Assembly (NCBI GenBank): GCA_034434635.1
Contig: DAOTYX010000163.1
Coordinates: 1 to 31,031, forward strand
Origin: DAOTYX01 sp034434635
GTDB lineage: Bacteria; Chloroflexota; Anaerolineae; B4-G1; DUEL01
Length of the DNA: 31,031 nt
Direction: 5' to 3'
The notes beneath the pieces were generated by a model that saw only the letters and a list, made by a program, of their open reading frames with translations, did no database searches and had not been told where the DNA came from. Shown piece by piece: positions 21,917 through 29,072 of this stretch. The translations under genes and the position numbers were made by a program. Numbering within the stretch: the first letter of the stretch is position 1; the number at the start of each line of letters is the position of its first letter.

Positions 21917-23268
21917 TGGAGTTCGATCTGTTGTTGACCGGCGGTATTGTGGTAACCGGGCGGGGGATGCAACGGGCGGACGTGGGGGTGCGCGGCGAGA
22001 CTATCGCCGCGGTCGCACCCGACCTGCCCACCGAGGGCGCCAAAGAGGTCGTAGATGTCAGCGGGAGGTATGTCTTCCCCGGCATCATTGACGCCCACGT
22101 CCACCCGGTCTACCTGGACAACGTGGAGGACTGTTCCCGCGTCGCCGCCTATGGCGGCACCACCACCCTGTTGCACTTCGCCTACGCCCGCACCGGTGAG
22201 AGCCTGTTGCAGAAGGTGGAGGAGATGCTGGCTGACGGTGTGGCCCACTCGCGGCTGGATTTCGGCCTGCATGGCGGGCTGTTCGAGGCTCCGCGGCAGG
22301 TGCCGGAGATTCCCCGCGTGATGGACCTGGGGGTGCGCACCTTCAAGTTCTTCCTGACCTACGTCAAGCAGGGCTGGTACACCGACGACTACCACCTCAT
22401 CAAGGCGATGGACATCCTGGCTGAACGCGGCGGGATGGCTATGGTGCATGCCGAGAACGGCGGGGGCATTGACTACCTGGAGGACAAGTACCTCAAAGGG
22501 CCAAACGCCTCGGCCCGCTACTTCAATGCCACCCACCCGCCAGCGCTGGAGGAGGAGGCCATCTTCCGCGCCATCTGCCTGGCCGAGGTGGTGGACTGCC
22601 CGCTCTACGTGGCTCACGTCACCACCGCGCGCTCCCTGCGACCACTCCGCCGCGCCCGTGCGGAGGGGCGGCGGGTCTTCGCGGAGACCTGTCCCCATTA
22701 CCTCACGCTGACTCAGGAGATCATCGCCCAGCGGGGGGCACTGGCTAAGGTAGGACCGCCCATCCGCGATGCGGAGGACGGCGCAGCGCTGTGGGAGGCG
22801 CTGCGCGACGGCACGCTGGACAGCGTGGCCTCTGACCATGCCCCCAAGGCCAAGGACGTCCACGGCGACTTCCTGGAGCAGGGCTTCGGCTCGCCGCAGG
22901 TGGAGACGGTGTTGCCGCTGACCTACGACGAGGGGGTCAACCGGGGTCGCATCAGCGTGGTGCGGCTGGTGCAGGTGTTGTGCGAGAATCCGGCGCGCAT
23001 CTTCGGCCTGTACCCGCGCAAGGGCACGGTCGCCGTCGGCTCCGACGCTGACCTGGTGGTCTTCGACCCCGCGCGCGAGTTCACCATCCGCGCGGAGAAC
23101 CAGCACTCGAACGTGGGCTACACGCTCTATGAGGGACGCACGGTGTTGGGCTGGCCGGAGATGTCGTTCCAGCGGGGCCGTCGGGTGCTGTGGCACGGGG
23201 AATTGGTGGCCGAGACGGGGCAGGGGCGTTTCCTACCTACCCTTGAGACGCAACCGAGCCGTGTCTGA
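21913..23268 (+). CDS. Dihydropyrimidinase / hydantoinase family amidohydrolase
   Basis: 451 residues. All ligands of the binuclear metal site are visible: H62 and H64 (DAHVHP), K145 as the likely carboxylated lysine (RTFKFFLTY), H179 (VHAEN), H235 (VAHVTT) and D308 (SDHAP). The family hydrolyses cyclic amides such as dihydropyrimidines, hydantoins, dihydroorotate or allantoin. A HyuA protein of this family is a regular member of anaerobic purine-degradation clusters with YqeB and YgeW. The start ATG at 21913 overlaps the yqeB stop and has GGAG five bases ahead; a second ATG follows directly at 21916. In this operon the likely job is to open a ring after hydroxylation. The ring itself is not identified. 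Confidence 0.93.
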   Translation: MMEFDLLLTGGIVVTGRGMQRADVGVRGETIAAVAPDLPTEGAKEVVDVSGRYVFPGIIDAHVHPVYLDNVEDCSRVAAYGGTTTLLHFAYARTGESLLQKVEEMLADGVAHSRLDFGLHGGLFEAPRQVPEIPRVMDLGVRTFKFFLTYVKQGWYTDDYHLIKAMDILAERGGMAMVHAENGGGIDYLEDKYLKGPNASARYFNATHPPALEEEAIFRAICLAEVVDCPLYVAHVTTARSLRPLRRARAEGRRVFAETCPHYLTLTQEIIAQRGALAKVGPPIRDAEDGAALWEALRDGTLDSVASDHAPKAKDVHGDFLEQGFGSPQVETVLPLTYDEGVNRGRISVVRLVQVLCENPARIFGLYPRKGTVAVGSDADLVVFDPAREFTIRAENQHSNVGYTLYEGRTVLGWPEMSFQRGRRVLWHGELVAETGQGRFLPTLETQPSRV

Positions 23269-23313
23269 ACGCCGCCGGCCAGGCGAAGTCAGGAGGGAAG
23301 AAAGGAGTATCCA

Positions 23314-25167
23314 TTGCGCAAACTGATGACCGGCAACGAGGCTGTGGCGCTGGGGGCGCTGCACGCAGGGGCCACGGTGGTCACAGGCTACCCTGGCACG
23401 CCGTCCACCGGGGCCATCGAGAGCCTGCTGGCGCTGGACCCGCCCGGCGTCCACGTGGAATGGAGCACCAACGAGAAGGTGGCGTTGGAAATCGCCGCTG
23501 GCGCGGCCTGGGCCGGCCGCCTGGCATTATGCACGATGAAAATGTCGGGCCTGAACGTGGCCTACGACTCGCTCATCTCCATCGCCTACTCCGGCGTCAT
23601 TGGGGGTCTGGTCGTCTACGTGGCTGACGACCCCGGCGTGAGCGCCGGGATGTGCGAGCAGGACTCGCGCGGCTTCGCCCTGATGTCGGACATGCCGCTG
23701 CTGGACCCCGCGTCGGTGGCCGAGGCCTACGGGTTGACCCGGCGGGCCTTCGAGATTTCCTGGCAGGTCGGCACGCCGGTCTTTGTGCGGCTGGTGACGG
23801 CGGTGGCCCACACCATCGCTCCGGTGGAGGTGGAGGAGCCGCTCCCCGCGCCAGCGCAGGAGCCGCTCCTGCTGCGGGACATCGCCCGCTTCACCAAGGC
23901 TGGTGCGGCCATCTGTACCCGGCAGCACCGCGACCTCATCGCCCGTCTGGAGCGGGCCGGTCAGGTCATCGCCGGGATGGGGCTGAACCGGCTGGAGTTG
24001 TCCCCGCAACCGGGGGGACTGGGCATCATCGCCTGCGGGGTGACGGCATCCTACCTGCAGGAAGGGTTTGTCGCGGCTGGCCTGGACCCCGACCTCCTCT
24101 CGGTGCTGCGCGTCAGTGCGCCGCACCCCTTCCCCGCCCAGCCGGTACGTGACCTGCTGCGTCACTGCGGGACGATCCTGGTTTTGGAGGAACTGGAGCC
24201 CTACGTCGAGCGGGAAGTGATCATCGAAGCGCGCCGGGTGGGGTTCGCCGGGCGCATCGTGGGCAAGCTGGACGGCACCCTCGACCGGGTGGGCGAGTAT
24301 GGGGTCGCTCAGGTGACCCGCGGCATTGCCGTCGCGCTGGGACATGAGCCACAGCCTGTCATCGCCCTTCCCCAGCCTGACGCCCCCCAGCCGGCGGCCC
24401 GCCCCATCACCGTCTGCGCTGGCTGCCCCCACCGGGGTACCTTCATCGCCATCAACCAGGCCATCCGTAAGGCTGGCTACAAGAAGGACCAGGTGATGGT
24501 CACCGGGGACATCGGCTGCACGATCCTGGGCATGAACCCGCCGTTCCACACCGTGTGGAGCGAGGTCTCGATGGGGGCCAGCATCGGCCTGGCGCAGGGC
24601 TACGTCCACGCCGGCACGCCGACGCCGGTCATCGCCACCATCGGCGACTCCACCCTCTTCCACGCCGGTATCCCCGCGCTGGTTAACGCGGTCCAGCATC
24701 AGGTGCCCCTGACGGTGGTGGTGATGGACAACGGCTGGACGAGCATGACCGGCATGCAGGTCAACCCTGGCACGGACGAGGCCTTCCAGCCGCCCGGCAG
24801 CCGACGGGTGGACATCGCTCGACTGATCCCTGCGCTGGGGGTGGAGCATTTCTTCATCGTTGACCCGTTCCACCTGGACGAGATGACCGAGGTCATCTCC
24901 CGGGCCCTGGCGCTGCCGGGGGTCAAGGTGGTGCTGGCGCGTCAGGAGTGCGCCATCCAGGCGCAGCGACGGGGCCGGCGAGCCGGGCGGACTCGTGTCC
25001 TGGAGGAGAAATGTACCCTGTGCAAGCGTTGCATCCTCGTTACCGGCTGCCCTGCCCTGAGCATCGGTGAGCGGTCGGTGGTGATTGACCCCGCCCTCTG
25101 TTACGGCTGCGGCCTGTGCGCCCAGTCCTGCAAACTGGGGGCGATGGAGTGGGAGGAGAACGCATGA
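23314..25167 (+). CDS. iorA: Indolepyruvate:ferredoxin oxidoreductase, alpha subunit
   Basis: 617 residues. The N-terminal pyrimidine-binding region includes GNEAVALGALHAGATVVTGYPGTPST. A thiamine-diphosphate domain holds GDIGCTILG and GDSTLFHAGIPALVNAV. Two C-terminal [4Fe-4S] motifs follow: C567, C570, C573, C579 and C596, C599, C602, C606. The second lacks the usual proline after its last cysteine. The enzyme oxidatively decarboxylates aryl-pyruvates to aryl-acetyl-CoA and reduces ferredoxin; homologues may take other 2-oxoacids. It starts at TTG with AAAGGAG six bases upstream and ends overlapping iorB (ATGA). It begins the final four-gene part of the operon, 45 bp after the hydantoinase gene. 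Confidence 0.94.
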   Translation: MRKLMTGNEAVALGALHAGATVVTGYPGTPSTGAIESLLALDPPGVHVEWSTNEKVALEIAAGAAWAGRLALCTMKMSGLNVAYDSLISIAYSGVIGGLVVYVADDPGVSAGMCEQDSRGFALMSDMPLLDPASVAEAYGLTRRAFEISWQVGTPVFVRLVTAVAHTIAPVEVEEPLPAPAQEPLLLRDIARFTKAGAAICTRQHRDLIARLERAGQVIAGMGLNRLELSPQPGGLGIIACGVTASYLQEGFVAAGLDPDLLSVLRVSAPHPFPAQPVRDLLRHCGTILVLEELEPYVEREVIIEARRVGFAGRIVGKLDGTLDRVGEYGVAQVTRGIAVALGHEPQPVIALPQPDAPQPAARPITVCAGCPHRGTFIAINQAIRKAGYKKDQVMVTGDIGCTILGMNPPFHTVWSEVSMGASIGLAQGYVHAGTPTPVIATIGDSTLFHAGIPALVNAVQHQVPLTVVVMDNGWTSMTGMQVNPGTDEAFQPPGSRRVDIARLIPALGVEHFFIVDPFHLDEMTEVISRALALPGVKVVLARQECAIQAQRRGRRAGRTRVLEEKCTLCKRCILVTGCPALSIGERSVVIDPALCYGCGLCAQSCKLGAMEWEENA

Positions 25168-25811
25168 CCACATCCCAGGAACCGCAGGCCACGTTCGACG
25201 TGCTCCTGGTGGGAGTTGGCGGACAGGGGGTGTTGACCATCGGCGAACTGCTGACCGAAGCGGCCTTCCGCCAGGGAATACCGGTCAGTTTTTACCCCAG
25301 CAAGGGCATGGCTCAACGCGGTGGCTTCGTCAAGGCGCAGTTGCGGTTGGGACGGGAAGGGAGCGGGCCGAACATCCCCCTGCAGGGGGCAGACCTGGTC
25401 ATTGCCACCGAGGTCTCCGAGGCGCTCAAGGGGCTGCCATTTCTGCGCCCTGGGGGGGACTTCGTGCTCTTCGCCTACGTGTGGGCGCCCACGGAGGTGA
25501 TGCTGGGCAAGGCCCCCTACCCGGCCCTGGAGGAGGTGGTGGAGGCGGCGCGCCGGACCGGGGCCAACGTGCATATCATCTCCCCCGACAGCCTGCCCGT
25601 CCATGAAGGGGTCCCGGTTCCAGCGAACGTCTACCTGCTGGGCTTCGTCGTGGCGCGTACGGGCCTGAGCCGCGTGCTGGAGCCGGAGACGGTCGCCCAG
25701 GCGATAGCGGCGCGCTGGCCGAAGGGCGCCGACCGCAACCTCTTCGCCTTCCAGTCTCCGTGTCTCCCCCTCTCCGCGTCTCCCCATCACCCCGTCACGG
25801 ACCCCTCATGA
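25164..25811 (+). CDS. iorB: Indolepyruvate:ferredoxin oxidoreductase, beta subunit
   Basis: 215 residues of the pyruvate:ferredoxin oxidoreductase gamma-like fold: LLVGVGGQGVLTIGELL near the N-terminus, PSKGMAQRGGFVKAQLRLG in the middle and ANVYLLGFVVARTGL late. It completes the IorAB enzyme. The ATG at 25164 overlaps the iorA stop and is preceded by GGAGGAG. The last 20 residues (from FQSPCLPLS) are encoded by a low-complexity pyrimidine tract and should be disregarded in structural comparison. The stop overlaps the next gene's ATG. Confidence 0.93.
   Translation: MTTSQEPQATFDVLLVGVGGQGVLTIGELLTEAAFRQGIPVSFYPSKGMAQRGGFVKAQLRLGREGSGPNIPLQGADLVIATEVSEALKGLPFLRPGGDFVLFAYVWAPTEVMLGKAPYPALEEVVEAARRTGANVHIISPDSLPVHEGVPVPANVYLLGFVVARTGLSRVLEPETVAQAIAARWPKGADRNLFAFQSPCLPLSASPHHPVTDPS
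25753..25796. repeat. Low-complexity TCTCC-rich tract at the end of iorB
   Basis: An imperfect tandem run of TCTCCGTG, TCTCCCCC, TCTCCGCG and TCTCCCCA units. It encodes a Ser/Pro-rich tail. It is roughly the reverse complement of the tract at 10961-10993. Confidence 0.8.
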
Positions 25812-27841
25812 ACGCCTTCCATTCCCTTTTCAATCCCCGCGGCGTCGCCATAGTCGGGTCCGCTGCCCCCGGCAAAATCGCCTACCATCTGCTCCGGCAG
25901 GTGACCGAAGGAGGCTATGAGCCGGTCTACGCCGTCAACCCCAAGGCGCAGGGGGCGTTCGGCGTTCCGGGCTTTCCCTCAGTGGCCGAGATCGGCCAGC
26001 CGGTGGACCTGGCGGTGGTCGCCGCGCCGCCGCAGAGCATGCCGCAGGTTCTGGCGGACTGTCACCAGGCTGGCGTCTCCGTCGTCGTGGTCATCACCGC
26101 TGGCTTCGCGGAGACCGGCAACGTCGCTGGCGAGCGGGAACTGGTCCGCCTGGCCGGGGAGTATGGCATCCGCGTGGTCGGCCCGAACTGCGCGGGTATC
26201 GTCAACACTCACCACCGGCTGTTCGCCACCCTCGAGGTGCAACCGCCGGCAGGCGGGGTGAGCATGATCGCCCAGAGCGGGGCGCTGGGCGGGGTGCTGC
26301 TGGCCTGGGCGAAGGAGCACGGTCTGGGCATCGCCAAGTTCGTCAGTTACGGCAACCGCGCCGACCTGAACGAGATGGACTTCCTGCGCTATTTGGCGGA
26401 GGACGCGGAGACGGCGGTGGTGGCGCTGTACATCGAGAGCGTTGGCGATGGGCGGGAGTTCATGCGGGCGGTGGAGGCGTGCACCCGCCGCAAGCCTGTC
26501 GTGGTCATCAAGGCGGGGCGCAGCGGCTCGGGCCGCCGGGCGACCCTCTCCCATACCGGCTCGCTGGCCGGCGCGGATGCGGTGTACGACGCCGCGCTGC
26601 GTCAGTGCGGTGCCCTGCGCGTGGCCTCGATGGAGGAGATGTTTGACCTGTGCAAGGCCTTCACCACCGTCCCGCCGCTGCGCGGGCGACGTGTGGCCAT
26701 CGTCACCAACTCCGGCGGGCCAGGGGTGCTGGCCGCCGACCGGGCGGAGGAGGTGGGACTGAGCGTCGCCGAGCCCAGCCCGGAACTGAAGGAGCACCTG
26801 TCGGCCTTCCTGCCCGCCCACTGCGCGCTGGGCAATCCGATTGACCTGACGGTGGAGGGGACGGAGGAGGGATACCGTCGCACATTGGAGGCAGTGGCCC
26901 CGGAGTATGACGCAGTGCTGGCGCTGAACATCGCCCCGGCCTACCTCGATTCGCTACCGCTGGCGCGGGGGGTCTGCGCGGCCGCACAGGGGAGCCCCTC
27001 GCCCATCGTCGCCGCTTTCCTGCCGGGGCCGATCGTCGCCGCGGCGGTGGCCTACCTGGAGGCCCATGGCGTGCCCAACTTCGCCACCGGCGAGCGGGCG
27101 CTGGCCGCGCTGGCCCTGCTGGCCGAGGATTCCGCCCGCCGCCCCATGGTACGCCTCTTGCCCGACCCGCCTGGTGGGACGCACTCTCTGCCCGGCGCCG
27201 GACCGCTCCTGGAGCCGCAGGGGATGGCCTGGCTGAAGGAGAACGGCTTGCCTGTGCCGGAGTTCCGCCTGGCCGCCGATGAGGAAGAAGCAGTGCAGGC
27301 GGCACACGAGATCGGCTACCCGGTGGTCATGAAGGTCGTCTCACCGACCATTCTCCACAAGTCCGACCGCGGCGGGGTGGTGGTGGACCTCCGTGACGAC
27401 GCGGCGGTGCGGGCGGCCTTCGCCCGCATCCGGCAGGCCGCCGGCCGCGACCTCCAGGGCGCCATCCTCTACCCGATGATCCGAGATGCCCAGGAGGTGC
27501 TGGTTGGCCTCTCCCGCGACCCACAGTTCGGCCCCGTCGTCACCTTCGGCCTGGGCGGCATCTACACCGAGGTCTGGCGGGACGTGGCCCTGCGCGTCGC
27601 TCCGGTGGACAAGGCTGAGGCGTTGGAGATGATCCGCCAGATCCGCGCCTTCCCGCTGCTGGCGGGAGCCAGAGGTCGCCCGGCAGGCGATCTCGACCGG
27701 CTGGCGGAACTGCTCGTCCGCGTTTCCCATCTGCCCTTCGAGTACCCCGATCTGGCCGAGATGGACCTGAACCCCGTGTTCGTGCTGCCTGATGGGGTGT
27801 GGGTGGGAGATGTGCGTGTGATCCCTGGCATGGCTCCATAG
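25808..27841 (+). CDS. ADP-forming acyl-CoA synthetase (fused alpha-beta)
   Basis: 677 residues. An N-terminal CoA-binding domain (FNPRGVAIVGSAAPGKIAY) and a succinyl-CoA-ligase-like domain come first. The phosphohistidine loop SHTGSLAGADAVYD has H249. The C-terminal ATP-grasp domain starts near residue 470 (MAWLKENGLPVPEFRLA, then VVMKVVSPTILHKSDRGGV). The enzyme converts an acyl-CoA plus ADP and phosphate to the free acid and ATP. In archaea such enzymes finish the IorAB route from aromatic amino acids. Following iorAB directly, with an ATGA overlap, it should harvest ATP from the IorAB product. The ATG at 25808 is chosen for this overlap and the conserved N-terminus; 16 residues more in a longer frame are repeat-derived. 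GNAT-linked protein acetyltransferases share this fold, but no acetyltransferase domain is present. Confidence 0.92.
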   Translation: MNAFHSLFNPRGVAIVGSAAPGKIAYHLLRQVTEGGYEPVYAVNPKAQGAFGVPGFPSVAEIGQPVDLAVVAAPPQSMPQVLADCHQAGVSVVVVITAGFAETGNVAGERELVRLAGEYGIRVVGPNCAGIVNTHHRLFATLEVQPPAGGVSMIAQSGALGGVLLAWAKEHGLGIAKFVSYGNRADLNEMDFLRYLAEDAETAVVALYIESVGDGREFMRAVEACTRRKPVVVIKAGRSGSGRRATLSHTGSLAGADAVYDAALRQCGALRVASMEEMFDLCKAFTTVPPLRGRRVAIVTNSGGPGVLAADRAEEVGLSVAEPSPELKEHLSAFLPAHCALGNPIDLTVEGTEEGYRRTLEAVAPEYDAVLALNIAPAYLDSLPLARGVCAAAQGSPSPIVAAFLPGPIVAAAVAYLEAHGVPNFATGERALAALALLAEDSARRPMVRLLPDPPGGTHSLPGAGPLLEPQGMAWLKENGLPVPEFRLAADEEEAVQAAHEIGYPVVMKVVSPTILHKSDRGGVVVDLRDDAAVRAAFARIRQAAGRDLQGAILYPMIRDAQEVLVGLSRDPQFGPVVTFGLGGIYTEVWRDVALRVAPVDKAEALEMIRQIRAFPLLAGARGRPAGDLDRLAELLVRVSHLPFEYPDLAEMDLNPVFVLPDGVWVGDVRVIPGMAP

Positions 27842-27842
27842 C

Positions 27843-27866
27843 CACGAATTTCACGAAAGACACGAA
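27843..27866. repeat. CACGAA triplicate with 9-bp period
   Basis: CACGAA occurs at 27843, 27852 and 27861, separated by TTT and AGA, in the 45-bp gap before the aminotransferase gene. It is another short tandem tract at a gene end. Confidence 0.8.
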
Positions 27867-27886
27867 CAATCCTGTCAAGGAGCAAA

Positions 27887-28981
27887 ATGACCTGCATCAA
27901 ACCGCAACGGGGTCTGGACGAGATCGAGCCCTACGTACCCGGCAAGCCCATCGAGGAGGTGCAGCGGGAGTACGGCCTGCGGGATGTGATCAAACTGGCG
28001 TCGAACGAGAACCCGCTGGGGCCGTCCCCCCGCGCGGTGGAGGCCATGCGTGAGGCGCTGGTGCGGGTCAACATGTATCCCGACGGGCAATCCTACTACC
28101 TCCGCCAGGCGCTTGCCCGCCACCTGGACCTCGACGCCGAACAGGTGACTGTGGGCAACGGCGCTGACGGGATCATCGTGGAGATCTGCCTGGCGTATCT
28201 CCAGGAGGGGGATGAGGTCGTCGTCAGCCGTTCCTCCTTCCCGGTCTATGACGTCTACACCCGCGTCATGCGCGCGACCCTGATCAAGACGCCGCTCAGG
28301 GAGTATGGGATAGACCTGGAGGCCATGGCGCGGGCGGTCAATGGGTGCACCAAGATCATCTTCGTCTGCAACCCCAACAACCCCACCGGCACAGTTGTGA
28401 CAGCGCCGGAGGTGGAAGAGTTCCTGGCCGCCGTGCCGGACCACGTCCTGGTGGTGTTCGACGAGGCGTACTACGAGTTTGTGGACACAGAGGATTTCCC
28501 CGATACCCTGCGTTATGTCCGCCAGGGGCGGCAGAACGTGCTGACCATGCGCACCTTCTCGAAGGTCTACGGCCTGGCCGGCATCCGCCTGGGGTATGCA
28601 GCGGCGGTCCCCCAGGTGCTGGCGCCGCTGAACGTGGTGCGCGAACCGTTTGCGGTCAACCTGCTGGCGCAGGCAGCGGGGCTGGCGGTGCTTGAGGATG
28701 AGGAGTTCCTGCGCGCTACGGTGGCGGCTAACCGCGCCGGGCGGCACTTCCTGTACCGGGAGTTCGAGCGGCTGGGGTTGTTCTTCATCAGAAGCCACAC
28801 CAACTTCGTGCTGGTGCGCGTCGGCCCGCAGGCCGGGCAGGTGGCGCGAGCGTTGCTGGAACGGGGCATCATCGTGCGCCCGTGTGGCGCTTATGACCTG
28901 GAGGAGTTCCTGCGCGTGACTGTCGGGAGCGCGGAGCAGAACGCCCGTCTGATTGCTGCGCTGGAGGAAATCCTGCGCTGA
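27887..28981 (+). CDS. hisC: Histidinol-phosphate / aromatic aminotransferase, class I/II
   Basis: 364 residues of fold-type I PLP enzyme. Landmarks are LASNENPLGPSP, CNPNNPTGT, FDEAYYEF and the lysine loop TFSKVYGLAGIRLGY with PLP lysine K226. The C-terminal RPCGAYDLEEFLRVTVG is typical of HisC. HisC-type enzymes use histidinol phosphate, and many also transaminate phenylalanine, tyrosine or tryptophan. No other histidine gene is near, and the gene closes an operon with iorAB and an ADP-forming synthetase. Transamination of an aromatic or other amino acid to feed IorAB is therefore more likely than histidine synthesis. AAGGAG precedes the ATG. A GC-rich hairpin follows the stop. Confidence 0.9.
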   Translation: MTCIKPQRGLDEIEPYVPGKPIEEVQREYGLRDVIKLASNENPLGPSPRAVEAMREALVRVNMYPDGQSYYLRQALARHLDLDAEQVTVGNGADGIIVEICLAYLQEGDEVVVSRSSFPVYDVYTRVMRATLIKTPLREYGIDLEAMARAVNGCTKIIFVCNPNNPTGTVVTAPEVEEFLAAVPDHVLVVFDEAYYEFVDTEDFPDTLRYVRQGRQNVLTMRTFSKVYGLAGIRLGYAAAVPQVLAPLNVVREPFAVNLLAQAAGLAVLEDEEFLRATVAANRAGRHFLYREFERLGLFFIRSHTNFVLVRVGPQAGQVARALLERGIIVRPCGAYDLEEFLRVTVGSAEQNARLIAALEEILR

Positions 28982-28982
28982 T

Positions 28983-29060
28983 TTTGGATTGCGGCGACGG
29001 AGTCGCCGCTTTGCAAGCGCCGACCCCGTCGGCGCAGTCCAGACTTTGGATTGCGGCGAC
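28983..29060. repeat. 16-bp direct repeat and paired hairpins between convergent genes
   Basis: TTTGGATTGCGGCGAC occurs at 28983-28998 and 29045-29060. Between the copies are two perfect 8-bp stems: GCGGCGAC/GTCGCCGC (28991-29009) and GCGCCGAC/GTCGGCGC (29017-29035). The element fills the 91-bp gap between hisC and the convergent methyltransferase gene. Confidence 0.88.
28991..29012 (+). terminator. Probable intrinsic terminator after hisC
   Basis: An 8-bp GC stem with a three-base loop, followed by TTT, nine bases after the hisC stop. The U-run is short, so termination may be weak. The second stem at 29017-29035 could serve the convergent gene. Confidence 0.5.
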
Positions 29061-29072
29061 TGCGTCCCCGCG

